The notes beneath the pieces are model-generated. The model was not told the DNA's origin. It made no database searches and saw only the letters and a list, made by a program, of their open reading frames with translations. Shown piece by piece: positions 46,219-54,764 of a stretch of 64,000 nt of DNA; position 1 is the first letter of the stretch, and every line of letters begins with the position of its first letter. The position numbers and the translations under genes are program-made. Origin of the DNA: Nitrosomonadales bacterium (GTDB taxonomy: Bacteria > Pseudomonadota > Gammaproteobacteria > Burkholderiales > Gallionellaceae); the NCBI GenBank assembly GCA_023259055.1, contig JAHFQZ010000002.1, forward strand, positions 1 through 64,000, read 5' to 3'.

Positions 46219-46945
46219 GCTGTTAGCCGCCTCAACGATGTCGCGAGTACATGGGAAGCGCATTCAAAACTTGCTTGCCTTGCTGGAGCAAGATCGCGAC
46301 GCGATCCTTCTCACAGGCAGGCGCCTATTCGGCCAGCCCAACGCGCCGATGTTTGGATTAGATTTACTTGCCTACGGTGCGATCAAGCGAAATCTGTCGA
46401 CCACAGCTGCCATCTCTCAGATGGTGAGTTCATGGAATATGGTCTGCGCTCGCTCGCTACTTCGAGTCCACCTAGACACAGCGCTTCGCTTCTCAGCCGC
46501 TTGGTTCGTCGAGCAGCCTCACAACTTCGCGCTAAAGGTTATTGGAGGGCATCGAATCGACAAACTCAAAGACAAAGCGGGTTTGAGACTTACTGACGCA
46601 CACTTGGTCGAAATCCACGCTGCAGAATATCCTTGGTTGCCTAACGTCTACGAGAGCCTATCCGGCTACATCCATTTTTCCGGCTCTCACGTCTTTGACT
46701 CCGTTGCAGGTTTTGGTGATGAAGACATGTCCCTCTCATTTGAAATCTCAGCTACCGACTACAAGTTTCCCGAATTTAGCTGGGCTGAAATCCTCGACTG
46801 CACTCGTGAGGCAACCTGAATACTGGCAAAGTACCTTGACGGTTACATCCTTACTAAAAGGCTTACCCCGGAACAACTCGCGGAGTTCCGGGCGGCTAAC
46901 CCATCAAGCCACCGGACCCGCGCAAAAAGCCGCGCAGGCCAGTGA
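46205..46945 (+). pseudogene. Hypothetical gene interrupted by an in-frame TGA
   Basis: The family is not recognised. The first part (GTG 46205 or ATG 46238 to 46816) encodes about 204 residues with a helical, slightly basic composition. It stops at TGA 46817-46819, but the same frame continues for 41 codons to TGA 46943 with natural sequence (ILAKYLDGYILTKRLTPEQLAEF), which reads as the proper C-terminus of the protein. One base change (for example GAA to TGA) would explain this. Codon use (CTA, CTT, TCA, CGA) differs from the surrounding genes, which suggests transfer. Confidence 0.6.
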
Positions 46946-46981
46946 TTTCGAACGGTTGATCGACATTAAGAGGAGCGAGAA

Positions 46982-47371
46982 ATGGTCATTCGTGTTGTCA
47001 GACTTGGTAGCCAAAGAACGAAAGACGAAGGCACGCGCATCGGAACGGTGCGCCGCCCTCCGCGCGGCGTGCCCAAGACCGAGTTCGCATCGCGGAACTG
47101 GTACGACGTGTGGTTTCCCAATCTGGCCCCGAGCCTCGAAACGATGAAGTTCGCGCATCTGGCCGAGACGCCCGCTCAATGGGCGGCGTTCTTCAAAAAA
47201 TACCGGGCTGAAATGTCCACTCCCGAAAACAACCACGCCATCGAACTGCTCGCCGCGCTGTCCCACCAAAGCAACTTCTCGGTCGGCTGTTACTGCGAAG
47301 ATGAGGCGCATTGCCATCGTTCGGTGCTGCGCGAGCTTCTGGCCGAAAAGGGTGCCGCTCTGAAAAAGTGA
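46982..47371 (+). CDS. DUF488 family protein
   Basis: The 129-residue protein has the DUF488 landmarks: TKDEGTRIGTVRRPPRGVPK, RNWYDVWFPNLAPSLE, and the conserved cysteine end VGCYCEDEAHCHRSVLRELL. The family is cytoplasmic and of unknown function; the Cys/His end may bind a metal. GAGGAG lies six bases before ATG 46982. It follows the broken gene by 36 bases and converges on the GIY-YIG gene. Confidence 0.88.
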   Translation: MVIRVVRLGSQRTKDEGTRIGTVRRPPRGVPKTEFASRNWYDVWFPNLAPSLETMKFAHLAETPAQWAAFFKKYRAEMSTPENNHAIELLAALSHQSNFSVGCYCEDEAHCHRSVLRELLAEKGAALKK

Positions 47372-47394
47372 ACACCTTGAAGCGAATGGCGTGG

Positions 47395-47646
47395 TCAGCT
47401 CAATCCTGGCTGGATCAGCGCCAGCTTCTTCTCCCGCGACAAATTTTTAATTTCCATTTCGCGCTTCGATGCGGCAGACCGATCCGCGCAAGACTCGACG
47501 AATACCAGCTCCACCGGCACGCGTGTCCGCGTGTATTTTGACGCCGAGCCGGCATTGTGAGCTGCGAGGCGTTTTTCGAGATCGTTAGTGATGCCGCAGT
47601 AGAGAGTGTTGTCGGCACAGCGGAGAAGGTAGCAGAACCAATTCAC
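47395..47646 (-). CDS. GIY-YIG domain protein (UPF0213/YhbQ-like)
   Basis: The 83-residue protein is a minimal GIY-YIG nuclease fold: FCYLLRCADNTLYCGITNDLEKRLAAHNAG, then the Arg and Glu in ASKREMEIKNLSREKKLALI. YhbQ-like proteins have weak DNase activity and may act in DNA repair. The catalytic Tyr, Gly, Arg and Glu positions seem kept. The start overlaps the lnt stop by four bases, so it is translated with lnt. Confidence 0.9.
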   Translation of the reverse strand: MNWFCYLLRCADNTLYCGITNDLEKRLAAHNAGSASKYTRTRVPVELVFVESCADRSAASKREMEIKNLSREKKLALIQPGLS

Positions 47647-49154
47647 CGCCCCTTTCCCTCTTTCCCGAGCAGCGAAGGGTTGCGGCGCAGCCAGGCATAG
47701 GCCAGCATCGCAACCAGCAACAGCAGAATCGCCGCGTTTCCCCAGCGCACATAGGGCGTAATGCCGTCATAGCCTTGCGCCTGCCCGAGCAGCACGGCTT
47801 CCTCGTGTTGCGGCAGTTGTTGCTGTACCTTGCCATTCGCGCCGATGATGGAGGTCACGCCTGTGTTGGTGGCGCGCAGCATCATTCGCCCGGTTTCCAA
47901 TGAGCGCAATTGGGCAATCTGGTTATGTTGCGCCGCCACCGGGGAATTGCCGTACCACGCGTCATTGGTGACATTCACCAACAGCGTTGCTTGCGGCAGT
48001 GAGCGGATAATTTCTTCACCGAACACGTCTTCGTAGCAGATGTTCACAGCAACTTGCTGCCCGGCGACGGCAAGCGGCGGTTGTACTGCGTCGCCGCGCG
48101 CCAGATCGCCCATCGGGATGTCGAGCACGCTGTTGATAAGCCAGCCAAACAAGGGACGCAACGGAATGAATTCGCCGAACGGCACCAGATGCTGTTTGCG
48201 GTAAAGTTGCTCATCAGCCGCGCCCAGCGTGAATACGCTGTTGTAGTAACTGCCGTTGTTACGCACGAACACACCGATCAGCACGTCGCCGTCATTTTGC
48301 CTGGCGTGATCGCGCAGTTTATCAATCAGACTTTGCGGAACTTCATGGCGCAGCAGCGGCAGCGCGGTTTCTGGCAACACGGTAAGGCGCGCCGGGTTTT
48401 GCTCTACCAGCCGGCGATAAGTTTCCAGCGTGCCCACCAGCGCGTCTTCGTTGAACTTAAGGTTCTGCGGAATATTGCCCTGGACCAGCGCCACGCTGAA
48501 CGATTCGCCGTGAGGCTGCGTCCACGTAATGGTGCGCAGCAGCGCGCCGAGCCCCCAGATGGAAAACAGTAATATCAATGCCAGCTTGCCTTGCTTGCTC
48601 CAACGCGACCGCCAAAACAAAAGCAGCGACCCCGCGCTGGCCGCAGCCGCGAACGACACGCCATACACACCCAGCACCGGCGCGTAACCCGCCAGCGGGC
48701 TGTCACTGTGCGCATAGCCCAGGGTCAGCCACGGGAACCCGGTCACCAGCAAGCCGCGAAACCACTCAAGCAGCGCCCACACGGCAGGCATGACCAGAGC
48801 GATGCGCAACCAAGCTGCCACCGGAAAGCGTGCTTGCGCATAGCCAGCCAAAGCGGGAAGCAGCGCCCAAAATGCAGCAAACAGCAGTGTCGCCAGCAAC
48901 GCAAGCAACAGCGGCATATCGCCGTACTCGTACATCGCGATATAAATCCAGCCGATGCCTGCGCAGAACAAGCCCACTCCGAAGGCAAAGCCCAGCTGTG
49001 CCGACGTGCGCGCCGAGTCGGCGCGCAGCCAAAGCGAGAACAACACGGCGAGCGCCAGCACCGGGATTACATAAATGCCGAACGGTGCAAAACCGAATAC
49101 ACACATTGCTCCAGCCAGCAAAGCCAACCCGCAATTTTTATTGAATATGCCCAT
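47643..49154 (-). CDS. lnt: Apolipoprotein N-acyltransferase
   Basis: Lnt adds the third acyl chain to lipoproteins in the inner membrane. The 503-residue protein has about six N-terminal spans (8-200), a nitrilase domain with the catalytic triad Glu in VLPETALPLL, Lys in YRKQHLVPFGEFIP and Cys in VNICYEDVFGEE, and a last span near the C-terminus. ATG 49154 (MGIFNKNCG) gives a normal length. In related genomes lnt directly follows corC; here about 3.3 kb of other genes separate them. Confidence 0.95.
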   Translation of the reverse strand: MGIFNKNCGLALLAGAMCVFGFAPFGIYVIPVLALAVLFSLWLRADSARTSAQLGFAFGVGLFCAGIGWIYIAMYEYGDMPLLLALLATLLFAAFWALLPALAGYAQARFPVAAWLRIALVMPAVWALLEWFRGLLVTGFPWLTLGYAHSDSPLAGYAPVLGVYGVSFAAAASAGSLLLFWRSRWSKQGKLALILLFSIWGLGALLRTITWTQPHGESFSVALVQGNIPQNLKFNEDALVGTLETYRRLVEQNPARLTVLPETALPLLRHEVPQSLIDKLRDHARQNDGDVLIGVFVRNNGSYYNSVFTLGAADEQLYRKQHLVPFGEFIPLRPLFGWLINSVLDIPMGDLARGDAVQPPLAVAGQQVAVNICYEDVFGEEIIRSLPQATLLVNVTNDAWYGNSPVAAQHNQIAQLRSLETGRMMLRATNTGVTSIIGANGKVQQQLPQHEEAVLLGQAQGYDGITPYVRWGNAAILLLLVAMLAYAWLRRNPSLLGKEGKGR

Positions 49155-49343
49155 GCAAATTTTTCTACCTGATCTGATGCAAATCCCGCGCAGCATAACC
49201 GATTCAACGCATCTACTGCCAATCGGCGGAACAAGGTTGAAAAAGGTGGTGCGGCAATATGCCGCAGGCGTGTGCGTAATAGATTTGCTAGCATCGCGTT
49301 ACAGTTTCGACCAATATAATTATTTACCGGGGGATTCCTGACG

Positions 49344-50324
49344 ATGAAAACCAAACTGCTGTTTGCATCACTGCTCTGCACCACTGTCAACGCTTACGCT
49401 TCCTGCGGCTCTTCATTTTGCGCGGTCAACACGCAATGGGACACGCAAGGGTTGGTCAATGATGAGGGTTTGCGGATCGACCTGCGCTATTCCTATGCCA
49501 AGGCGGATACCCCGCGCGTGGGCTCTTCAAAGGTTGCCAAGCCGTTGCCGACAGACCCTGCCCTGCTGGGCGCAGAAGTAGAAAACATGCGCACCATCAA
49601 TCGAGCGCTGAACATGAATCTGGATTATGCGGTTAACCACCAGTGGAACGTTGCGGTTGGCCTGCCTTTGGTGATGCGTGACCATGCCCACCAGATCGGC
49701 GATCCGTCGCTCACTATCGTTGAACAAAAAAGTTTTTCGGCATTGGGCGATTTGCGTGTAATCGGAAATTACAAACTTGATTCCGATCACCATGCAGGCA
49801 GTGGTGTACGTTTTGGCTTGAAGCTGCCTACCGGCAAAACCGATCTTGAAATGGTGCCCGGCACGCCGTTGGAAAGCTCATTGCAGCCGGGTAGCGGCAG
49901 CACCGATTTGATTCTGGGCGCCTATTACCATCAGGATGTTGCCAATTCACCCTGGGGCTGGTTTGTCAGCGGACAGATGCAAACCGCCATGAATACACGC
50001 AACGACTATCGTCCCGGCAATGATGCTGCGCTGGACGCAGGCGCACATTACGCGGCTTCTCCCAAGCTGACCGGCCTGATTCAATTAAATGCCCAGTTCA
50101 AGGGACGTGACGGCGGCCTGAATCCCGGCGCAAACCCGCACTCTGGCGGGTACAGTTTGAACCTCAGCCCCGGCGTCAGCTTTGCTGCTGCTCCCAGGAC
50201 CAGAGTATATGGCTTCGTGCAATTGCCGCTGTATCAATACGCAAATCCGGATCCTGCTGGCAGCCCCTACGGCCAATTGACCGCGAAGTGGTCTTTCTCG
50301 GTTGGTATCAGCCAGACTTATTAA
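49344..50324 (+). CDS. Outer-membrane beta-barrel protein, transporter-like
   Basis: The 326-residue protein has a signal peptide (cleavage near AYASCG, residue 20) and long amphipathic strands with closing aromatic residues (WSFSVGISQTY at the C-terminus), as in outer-membrane barrels of the phenol-degradation/MetA-like group. Two cysteines (CGSSFC, 21-26) follow the signal peptide; they may form a disulfide, or Cys21 might be lipidated. The middle has Gly-rich LKLPTGKTDLEMV. The substrate is unknown. It has its own terminator at 50338-50367 and is divergent from lnt. Confidence 0.75.
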   Translation: MKTKLLFASLLCTTVNAYASCGSSFCAVNTQWDTQGLVNDEGLRIDLRYSYAKADTPRVGSSKVAKPLPTDPALLGAEVENMRTINRALNMNLDYAVNHQWNVAVGLPLVMRDHAHQIGDPSLTIVEQKSFSALGDLRVIGNYKLDSDHHAGSGVRFGLKLPTGKTDLEMVPGTPLESSLQPGSGSTDLILGAYYHQDVANSPWGWFVSGQMQTAMNTRNDYRPGNDAALDAGAHYAASPKLTGLIQLNAQFKGRDGGLNPGANPHSGGYSLNLSPGVSFAAAPRTRVYGFVQLPLYQYANPDPAGSPYGQLTAKWSFSVGISQTY

Positions 50325-50337
50325 TCCTGACTCTCAC

Positions 50338-50367
50338 AAAAAAACGCGGCGCTACGCCGCGTTTTTT
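50338..50367 (+). terminator. Rho-independent terminator
   Basis: AAAAAACGCGGCG (50339-50351) pairs with CGCCGCGTTTTTT (50355-50367) around a CTA loop, ending in six T. It follows the outer-membrane protein stop by 14 bases. Confidence 0.92.
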
Positions 50368-50432
50368 ATTTCTCGCGAAGCATTGCTTTGTGCTTAAATC
50401 GCACCCTACACAAATGTCACTGCAAAATTTCC

Positions 50433-51164
50433 ATGGAAAAAATCCGCCTTTCAAAACGCATGTCCGAACTTGGCCTTTGCTCACGCCGCGAAGCGGATGG
50501 GTACATCGAAAAAGGTTGGGTGGAGGTCGATGGCGAGACTGTCAGCGAACTTGGCACCAAAGTCTATCCAACCCAGCAAGTTACTCTGCGCACCCCTGCA
50601 CAAAACACCCAGCAGCAACGCGTAACGATCTTGCTCAACAAACCGGTCGGCTATGTATCGGGACAGGCCGAACACGGATACAAACCGGCGATTGCCTTGA
50701 TCGATGAGAACACGCGCTGGGCTGAAGATCCGTCGCCGCTGCGTTTTCATCGCAGCCAATTCATCGGTCTCGCCCCGGCCGGGCGTCTGGATATTGACTC
50801 ACAGGGTTTGCTGGTACTCACCCAGGATGGCCGTGTCGCCAAGCAGCTGGTCGGCGAAGACTCACAAATTGACAAGGAATACCTGGTGCGCGTGCAAGGC
50901 AAGCTGGATGATAGCGGCCTGGCTTTGCTCAACCGGGGTTTGAAGCTGGATGGCGTATATCTCAAGCCCGCCAAGGTAACCTGGCAAAACGAAGACCAGC
51001 TGCGTTTCGTGCTGCGCGAAGGAAAAAAGCGCCAGATTCGCCGCATGTGTGAACTGGTCGGGCTAAAAGTTACCGGACTGAAACGTGTCCGAATCGGGAA
51101 AGTAAAGCTGGGGAAGCTCCCGGTTGGGCAGTGGCGGTATCTGGGCCCCGAAGAAAATTTCTAA
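50433..51164 (+). CDS. 23S rRNA pseudouridine synthase, RluF/RsuA family
   Basis: The 243-residue enzyme has an N-terminal S4 domain ([32 protein letters not shown], about 4-45) and the RsuA-type catalytic domain with the Asp in [31 protein letters not shown] and [27 protein letters not shown]. It is closest by eye to RluF (U2604) rather than RluB/RluE. The start ATG 50433 lacks a good ribosome site. It converges on the EAL gene. Confidence 0.9.
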   Translation: MEKIRLSKRMSELGLCSRREADGYIEKGWVEVDGETVSELGTKVYPTQQVTLRTPAQNTQQQRVTILLNKPVGYVSGQAEHGYKPAIALIDENTRWAEDPSPLRFHRSQFIGLAPAGRLDIDSQGLLVLTQDGRVAKQLVGEDSQIDKEYLVRVQGKLDDSGLALLNRGLKLDGVYLKPAKVTWQNEDQLRFVLREGKKRQIRRMCELVGLKVTGLKRVRIGKVKLGKLPVGQWRYLGPEENF

Positions 51165-51192
51165 AGCCGAGCAGTTTTAACGCCGGTGTTTG

Positions 51193-52386
51193 TCAGGTTA
51201 TTGCGTAACGCAATGCCAGATCATGCAATGCGGCAGGCCTGCCATAATGCCATCCCTGCCCGAAATCGCACCCCATCTCCAGCAGTCTTGCGCCTACTTC
51301 TTTGGCTTCAACTCCCTCGGCAACCACATTCATGCCCAGCGAATGCGCCAAGGCAACGGAAGAACGCACAATTTCGTGGCTCTGTCCCGATTCCAGCATG
51401 GGGGCGATAAAAGAACGATCGATTTTCAGCGTGCCGATCGGATACCGCTGCAGGTGATTCAACCCGGAATGCCCGGTGCCATAATCGTCCAGCGCAAGGC
51501 CGCTGCCCAGCCCGATTAACCTGTTCAGTATTTTGAGCGCGATTTCAGGATGCTCGACCATGGCTGTTTCAGTAAGCTCCAGCTTCAGCTCCGTGATTTC
51601 CATACTGTGGCGCGCGATGATTTTCTCCACATCGTCGACCAATGCTTCACTAGCCAATTGGGTCGGGGACAAATTGACGCTGACAAAGGGCGTTTCGTAA
51701 TTTGTATATTGCCTCAGTGTCGGCCAGTCCCGGCAAGCCCTCTCAAGCGTCCAAAGCCCGATTTCACGGATCAAGCCGGTCTGCTCGGCAATCCAGAGAA
51801 AATCCATCGGCGGGATCAGCCCGTCCGTGGGATGATGCCAACGGATCAGTGCCTCGAATCCGGCAACGCGGCCATCCAATAAACTGCAGATAGGCTGGTA
51901 ATAAAGCTCAAATTCCGAATTGGCCAGCGCGCGCGTAATTCCGTGGGCGAGCGACAGTTTATGGGTAGCCTCGCCCTTCAGGGCATTTCGGCGGATGGAT
52001 TGTTCCTGTGAGTCTGTCGTGCTTGTCGCAGCCGCATGGAAGCTGCTCTGCCTGCTTCTGAATCGCTCCAGAACGAGCAGCAGCAAATGCTTCAGGATTG
52101 GATCGCATTTCTCCAGCAATCCATCCACCAGCTTTCGCCGGATAGGGACCAGCACCGTTTTTTCTACCGCCCTGACGGTTGCAGTGCGCGGCTGGTGGTC
52201 TATCAGCGCAACCTCGCCGAACATCTCATTCTTGCCCATCAGGCTGACCCTGTGTTCAACGCCGTGCTCGATAATGATGACCTCGACAATCCCTTTTTCA
52301 ATCAGGTAGGCGCAATCTCCGGCGTCACCTTCCTTGAATATTTGCTCGCCGGCGGCAAAAATCTCGCGATCCAATTCGTCAAACAC
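51193..52386 (-). CDS. Cyclic-nucleotide-binding-domain EAL phosphodiesterase
   Basis: The 397-residue soluble protein fuses an N-terminal cNMP-binding domain (about 10-115: GEQIFKEGDAGDCAYLIEKG, MGKNEMFGEVALIDHQPRTATVRA) to a C-terminal EAL domain (about 145-390). The EAL metal and catalytic positions appear kept: EALIRWHHP, ELTETAMV, ALDDYGTGHSGLNHLQ, KIDRSF and VVAEGVEAKE. It probably degrades c-di-GMP under control of a nucleotide or another ligand bound by the first domain; lack of an obvious cyclase means the ligand is unknown. The gene stands alone between rluF-like and corC. Confidence 0.9.
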   Translation of the reverse strand: MFDELDREIFAAGEQIFKEGDAGDCAYLIEKGIVEVIIIEHGVEHRVSLMGKNEMFGEVALIDHQPRTATVRAVEKTVLVPIRRKLVDGLLEKCDPILKHLLLLVLERFRSRQSSFHAAATSTTDSQEQSIRRNALKGEATHKLSLAHGITRALANSEFELYYQPICSLLDGRVAGFEALIRWHHPTDGLIPPMDFLWIAEQTGLIREIGLWTLERACRDWPTLRQYTNYETPFVSVNLSPTQLASEALVDDVEKIIARHSMEITELKLELTETAMVEHPEIALKILNRLIGLGSGLALDDYGTGHSGLNHLQRYPIGTLKIDRSFIAPMLESGQSHEIVRSSVALAHSLGMNVVAEGVEAKEVGARLLEMGCDFGQGWHYGRPAALHDLALRYAIT

Positions 52387-52488
52387 ACTGAATCCTCTCG
52401 ACCGGAGCTTTGTCTGCTTTAAAACATGTTTGGCAGAAACCGTAAATAAGCAGTGAGCCTTCGGGTGGCGTGGCTTGCATAAACATGC

Positions 52489-53340
52489 TCAGGAAATTTT
52501 TGGTGTGGATTTTTTGCGTTCCACCAGCAACGAATACAGCCTGCGGCTATCGGCGCGCAACACGGTGAAGATAAATTCGCCAAGATGGATGCGATCACCG
52601 CGCTTGGGCAGTTGCCCCGCAACCTGCAATACCAGCCCCCCCACCGTGTCATATTCTTCATCGCTGAACTCCGAGCCAAGTGCCGCATTGAAATCCGCAA
52701 TCTCGGTGTCAGCCTTGACGCGATAGTGGCCTGCGGCATCCACGATAATATTGTCCTCGTCTTCGTCAAAATCGTATTCGTCTTCGATGTCACCGACGAT
52801 TTGCTCCAGCACATCCTCAATCGTCACCATGCCGGACACGCCGCCATACTCATCCGCCACCAGAGCTATATGGTTGCGGTTGCTGCGGAAATCGCGGAGC
52901 AGCACGTTAAGCCTCTTTGCTTCCGGCACGAACACTGCCGGGCGCAGCATATCGCGCACATTGAACTCTTCTCCGGCGTAATAGCGCAGCAGGTCTTTCG
53001 CCAGCAGGATGCCGATAATGTTGTCTTTGTCGCCATCGATCACGGGAAAACGCGAGTGCGCTGTCTCGATAACAAAGGGAATGAATTTTTCCGGTGGCTC
53101 GCTGATGTCGATGACATCCATTTGCGCGCGCGGAATCATGATTTCGCGCACTTGCCGTTCGGAAACCTGCATCACGCCTTCCATCATGGATAGCGCGTCG
53201 GAATCCAGCAAATTGCGCTCATAGGCTGAATGCAGCAGATCGACAAGCTGTTCGCGGTCTTCTGGTTCGCGAAGCAGCATCGTGGAAAGACGCTCTAATA
53301 GGCTGGGTTTGCTACTTTCTGGCTCATCCATTTGTGGCAC
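52489..53340 (-). CDS. corC: CorC-type CBS-pair protein
   Basis: The 283-residue cytoplasmic protein has a pair of CBS domains (about 68-185: MIPRAQMDVID, SRFPVIDGDKDNIIGILLAKDLL, HIALVADEYGGVSGMVTIEDVLEQIVGDIEDEYD) and a C-terminal transporter-associated domain. The EDEYDFDEDED link is very acidic. CorC is linked to Mg2+/Co2+ handling. The start is taken as GTG 53340, five bases after AGGA; ATG 53331 is the alternative. It overlaps the end of ybeY by about 17 bases. Confidence 0.92.
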   Translation of the reverse strand: MPQMDEPESSKPSLLERLSTMLLREPEDREQLVDLLHSAYERNLLDSDALSMMEGVMQVSERQVREIMIPRAQMDVIDISEPPEKFIPFVIETAHSRFPVIDGDKDNIIGILLAKDLLRYYAGEEFNVRDMLRPAVFVPEAKRLNVLLRDFRSNRNHIALVADEYGGVSGMVTIEDVLEQIVGDIEDEYDFDEDEDNIIVDAAGHYRVKADTEIADFNAALGSEFSDEEYDTVGGLVLQVAGQLPKRGDRIHLGEFIFTVLRADSRRLYSLLVERKKSTPKIS

Positions 53341-53821
53341 GTGTTTCCTGATAAGGATCGGACTGTTTCAATTTTAGCATTATCGCTGTCTCCAATGTTT
53401 CCATCTCCTCGGCATCGGCATCATTCTCATGGTCATAGCCCTGCAAATGCAGAGCAGCATGGATGGCAAGATGCGTGTAGTGCGCCATCAAGTCCTTGTG
53501 CTGTTCACGCGCTTCCTTTTCCACCACCGGCGCGCAAATGACTGCGTCTCCATAAAGAGAATCTGTATCGTCATAAACAAAAGTCAGCACGTTGGTCGCG
53601 TAGTTCTTGCTGCGGTAGCTTTTGTTAAGCTTCCGGCCCTCGTCCTCGTCCACAATACGCAGCGTCATTGATACATCGCGCTGCAATGCAGCTTTTACCC
53701 AACGGCGCAATTGAGCGCGCGTCGGCAGATTCTGCGCAACGCTGGCATATTGCACTGCCAAGGAAAGCCTGGGCGGCGAAAGTTTGCGTGGCGCCAGTTC
53801 AGGCGTTTTTCTGCTGCTCAT
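53324..53821 (-). CDS. ybeY: Endoribonuclease YbeY
   Basis: YbeY is the metalloenzyme of 16S rRNA 3'-end maturation and ribosome quality control. The 165-residue protein has VDEDEGRKLNKSYRSKNYATNVLTF and the zinc motif HAALHLQGYDHENDADAEEME (H-x3-H-x5-H). The ATG at 53821 lies inside the last 23 bases of phoH, so the two genes are strongly coupled. The N-terminal 25 residues are variable, and a later start cannot be excluded. Confidence 0.93.
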   Translation of the reverse strand: MSSRKTPELAPRKLSPPRLSLAVQYASVAQNLPTRAQLRRWVKAALQRDVSMTLRIVDEDEGRKLNKSYRSKNYATNVLTFVYDDTDSLYGDAVICAPVVEKEAREQHKDLMAHYTHLAIHAALHLQGYDHENDADAEEMETLETAIMLKLKQSDPYQETRATNG

Positions 53822-54764
53822 AGTGCTCGTAGGCCGAAACGATTTTCTGCACCAGCGGATGGCGCACCACATCTTCGGCGAGAAAGTCGCAAAACATGAC
53901 CCCGCGCACGTCGTTCAACACGTTGCGCACTTCGATCAAGCCGCTCTTCTGCCCGCGCGCCAGGTCGATCTGGGTAACATCGCCGGTAATTACCGCTTTG
54001 CTGCCAAAACCGATGCGGGTAAGGAACATCTTCATTTGCTCCGGCGTGGTGTTTTGCGCCTCGTCGAGAATGATGAAGGAATGATTCAGCGTCCGCCCGC
54101 GCATATAGGCCAGCGGCGCAATCTCGATCACGCCGCGCTCGAATGCACGCCCGACTTTTTCCGCACCCATCAGGTCATACAGCGCGTCGTACAAAGGGCG
54201 CAAATAGGGATCGACTTTCTGCGCCAGGTCGCCGGGCAAAAAACCGAGCTTTTCTCCGGCCTCCACAGCGGGACGCACCAGAACCAGCCGGCGTACCGTT
54301 TCACGTTGCAGTGCGTCCACTGCGCAGGCTACGGCAAGATAGGTCTTGCCGGTACCTGCCGGGCCGACGCCGAAAGTAATATCGTGTTCCTGAATCGCTT
54401 GCAGGTAGCCGTTCTGGCGCGGCGTGCGGCCGCGTATCTCGGCCTTGCGCGTCATCAGCAGCGGCACAAAATCGCTGGCAGGCTGCGGCTCGGCACGCCA
54501 TTTCATCGCCTCGATCAAACCGAGCTGAAGGCGTTCCAGCGTGATGTCGTGCTTTGCTTCAAGATAGAAATCCTGCAATACCTGGCGCGCCAATTCAGCT
54601 TGCGAGCCCTGCACACTGAAATGCTCGCCGCGCCGCGCGATACTGACCTCCAGCGCAATCTCGATCTGTCGCAGGTTCTCATCCAGCACGCCGCACAGGT
54701 GCGCCAGCCGATGGTTGTCCACCGGTTCAAGTGTGAATTGTATAGTTCGTGTTTCCTGGTTCAA
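53799..54764 (-). CDS. ybeZ: PhoH-like ATPase (YbeZ)
   Basis: The 321-residue protein is a PhoH-family NTPase. After an N-terminal KH-like part (about 1-100), Walker A is [11 protein letters not shown] (near residue 139), Walker B is [22 protein letters not shown] and [19 protein letters not shown] follows. It partners YbeY in RNA processing. The start overlaps the miaB stop by four bases, so miaB-ybeZ-ybeY-corC form one unit. Confidence 0.94.
   Translation of the reverse strand: MNQETRTIQFTLEPVDNHRLAHLCGVLDENLRQIEIALEVSIARRGEHFSVQGSQAELARQVLQDFYLEAKHDITLERLQLGLIEAMKWRAEPQPASDFVPLLMTRKAEIRGRTPRQNGYLQAIQEHDITFGVGPAGTGKTYLAVACAVDALQRETVRRLVLVRPAVEAGEKLGFLPGDLAQKVDPYLRPLYDALYDLMGAEKVGRAFERGVIEIAPLAYMRGRTLNHSFIILDEAQNTTPEQMKMFLTRIGFGSKAVITGDVTQIDLARGQKSGLIEVRNVLNDVRGVMFCDFLAEDVVRHPLVQKIVSAYEHYEQQKNA

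Noticed and set aside
46205-46819. TGA at 46817 as a selenocysteine or recoding site
   Set aside because: No SECIS-like hairpin is evident right after it and the context is a hypothetical gene; a simple nonsense change explains it better.
46205-47646. The broken gene, DUF488 and GIY-YIG genes as a defence island
   Set aside because: DUF488 and YhbQ-like GIY-YIG genes are common chromosomal genes, and no effector or recognised defence domain is present.
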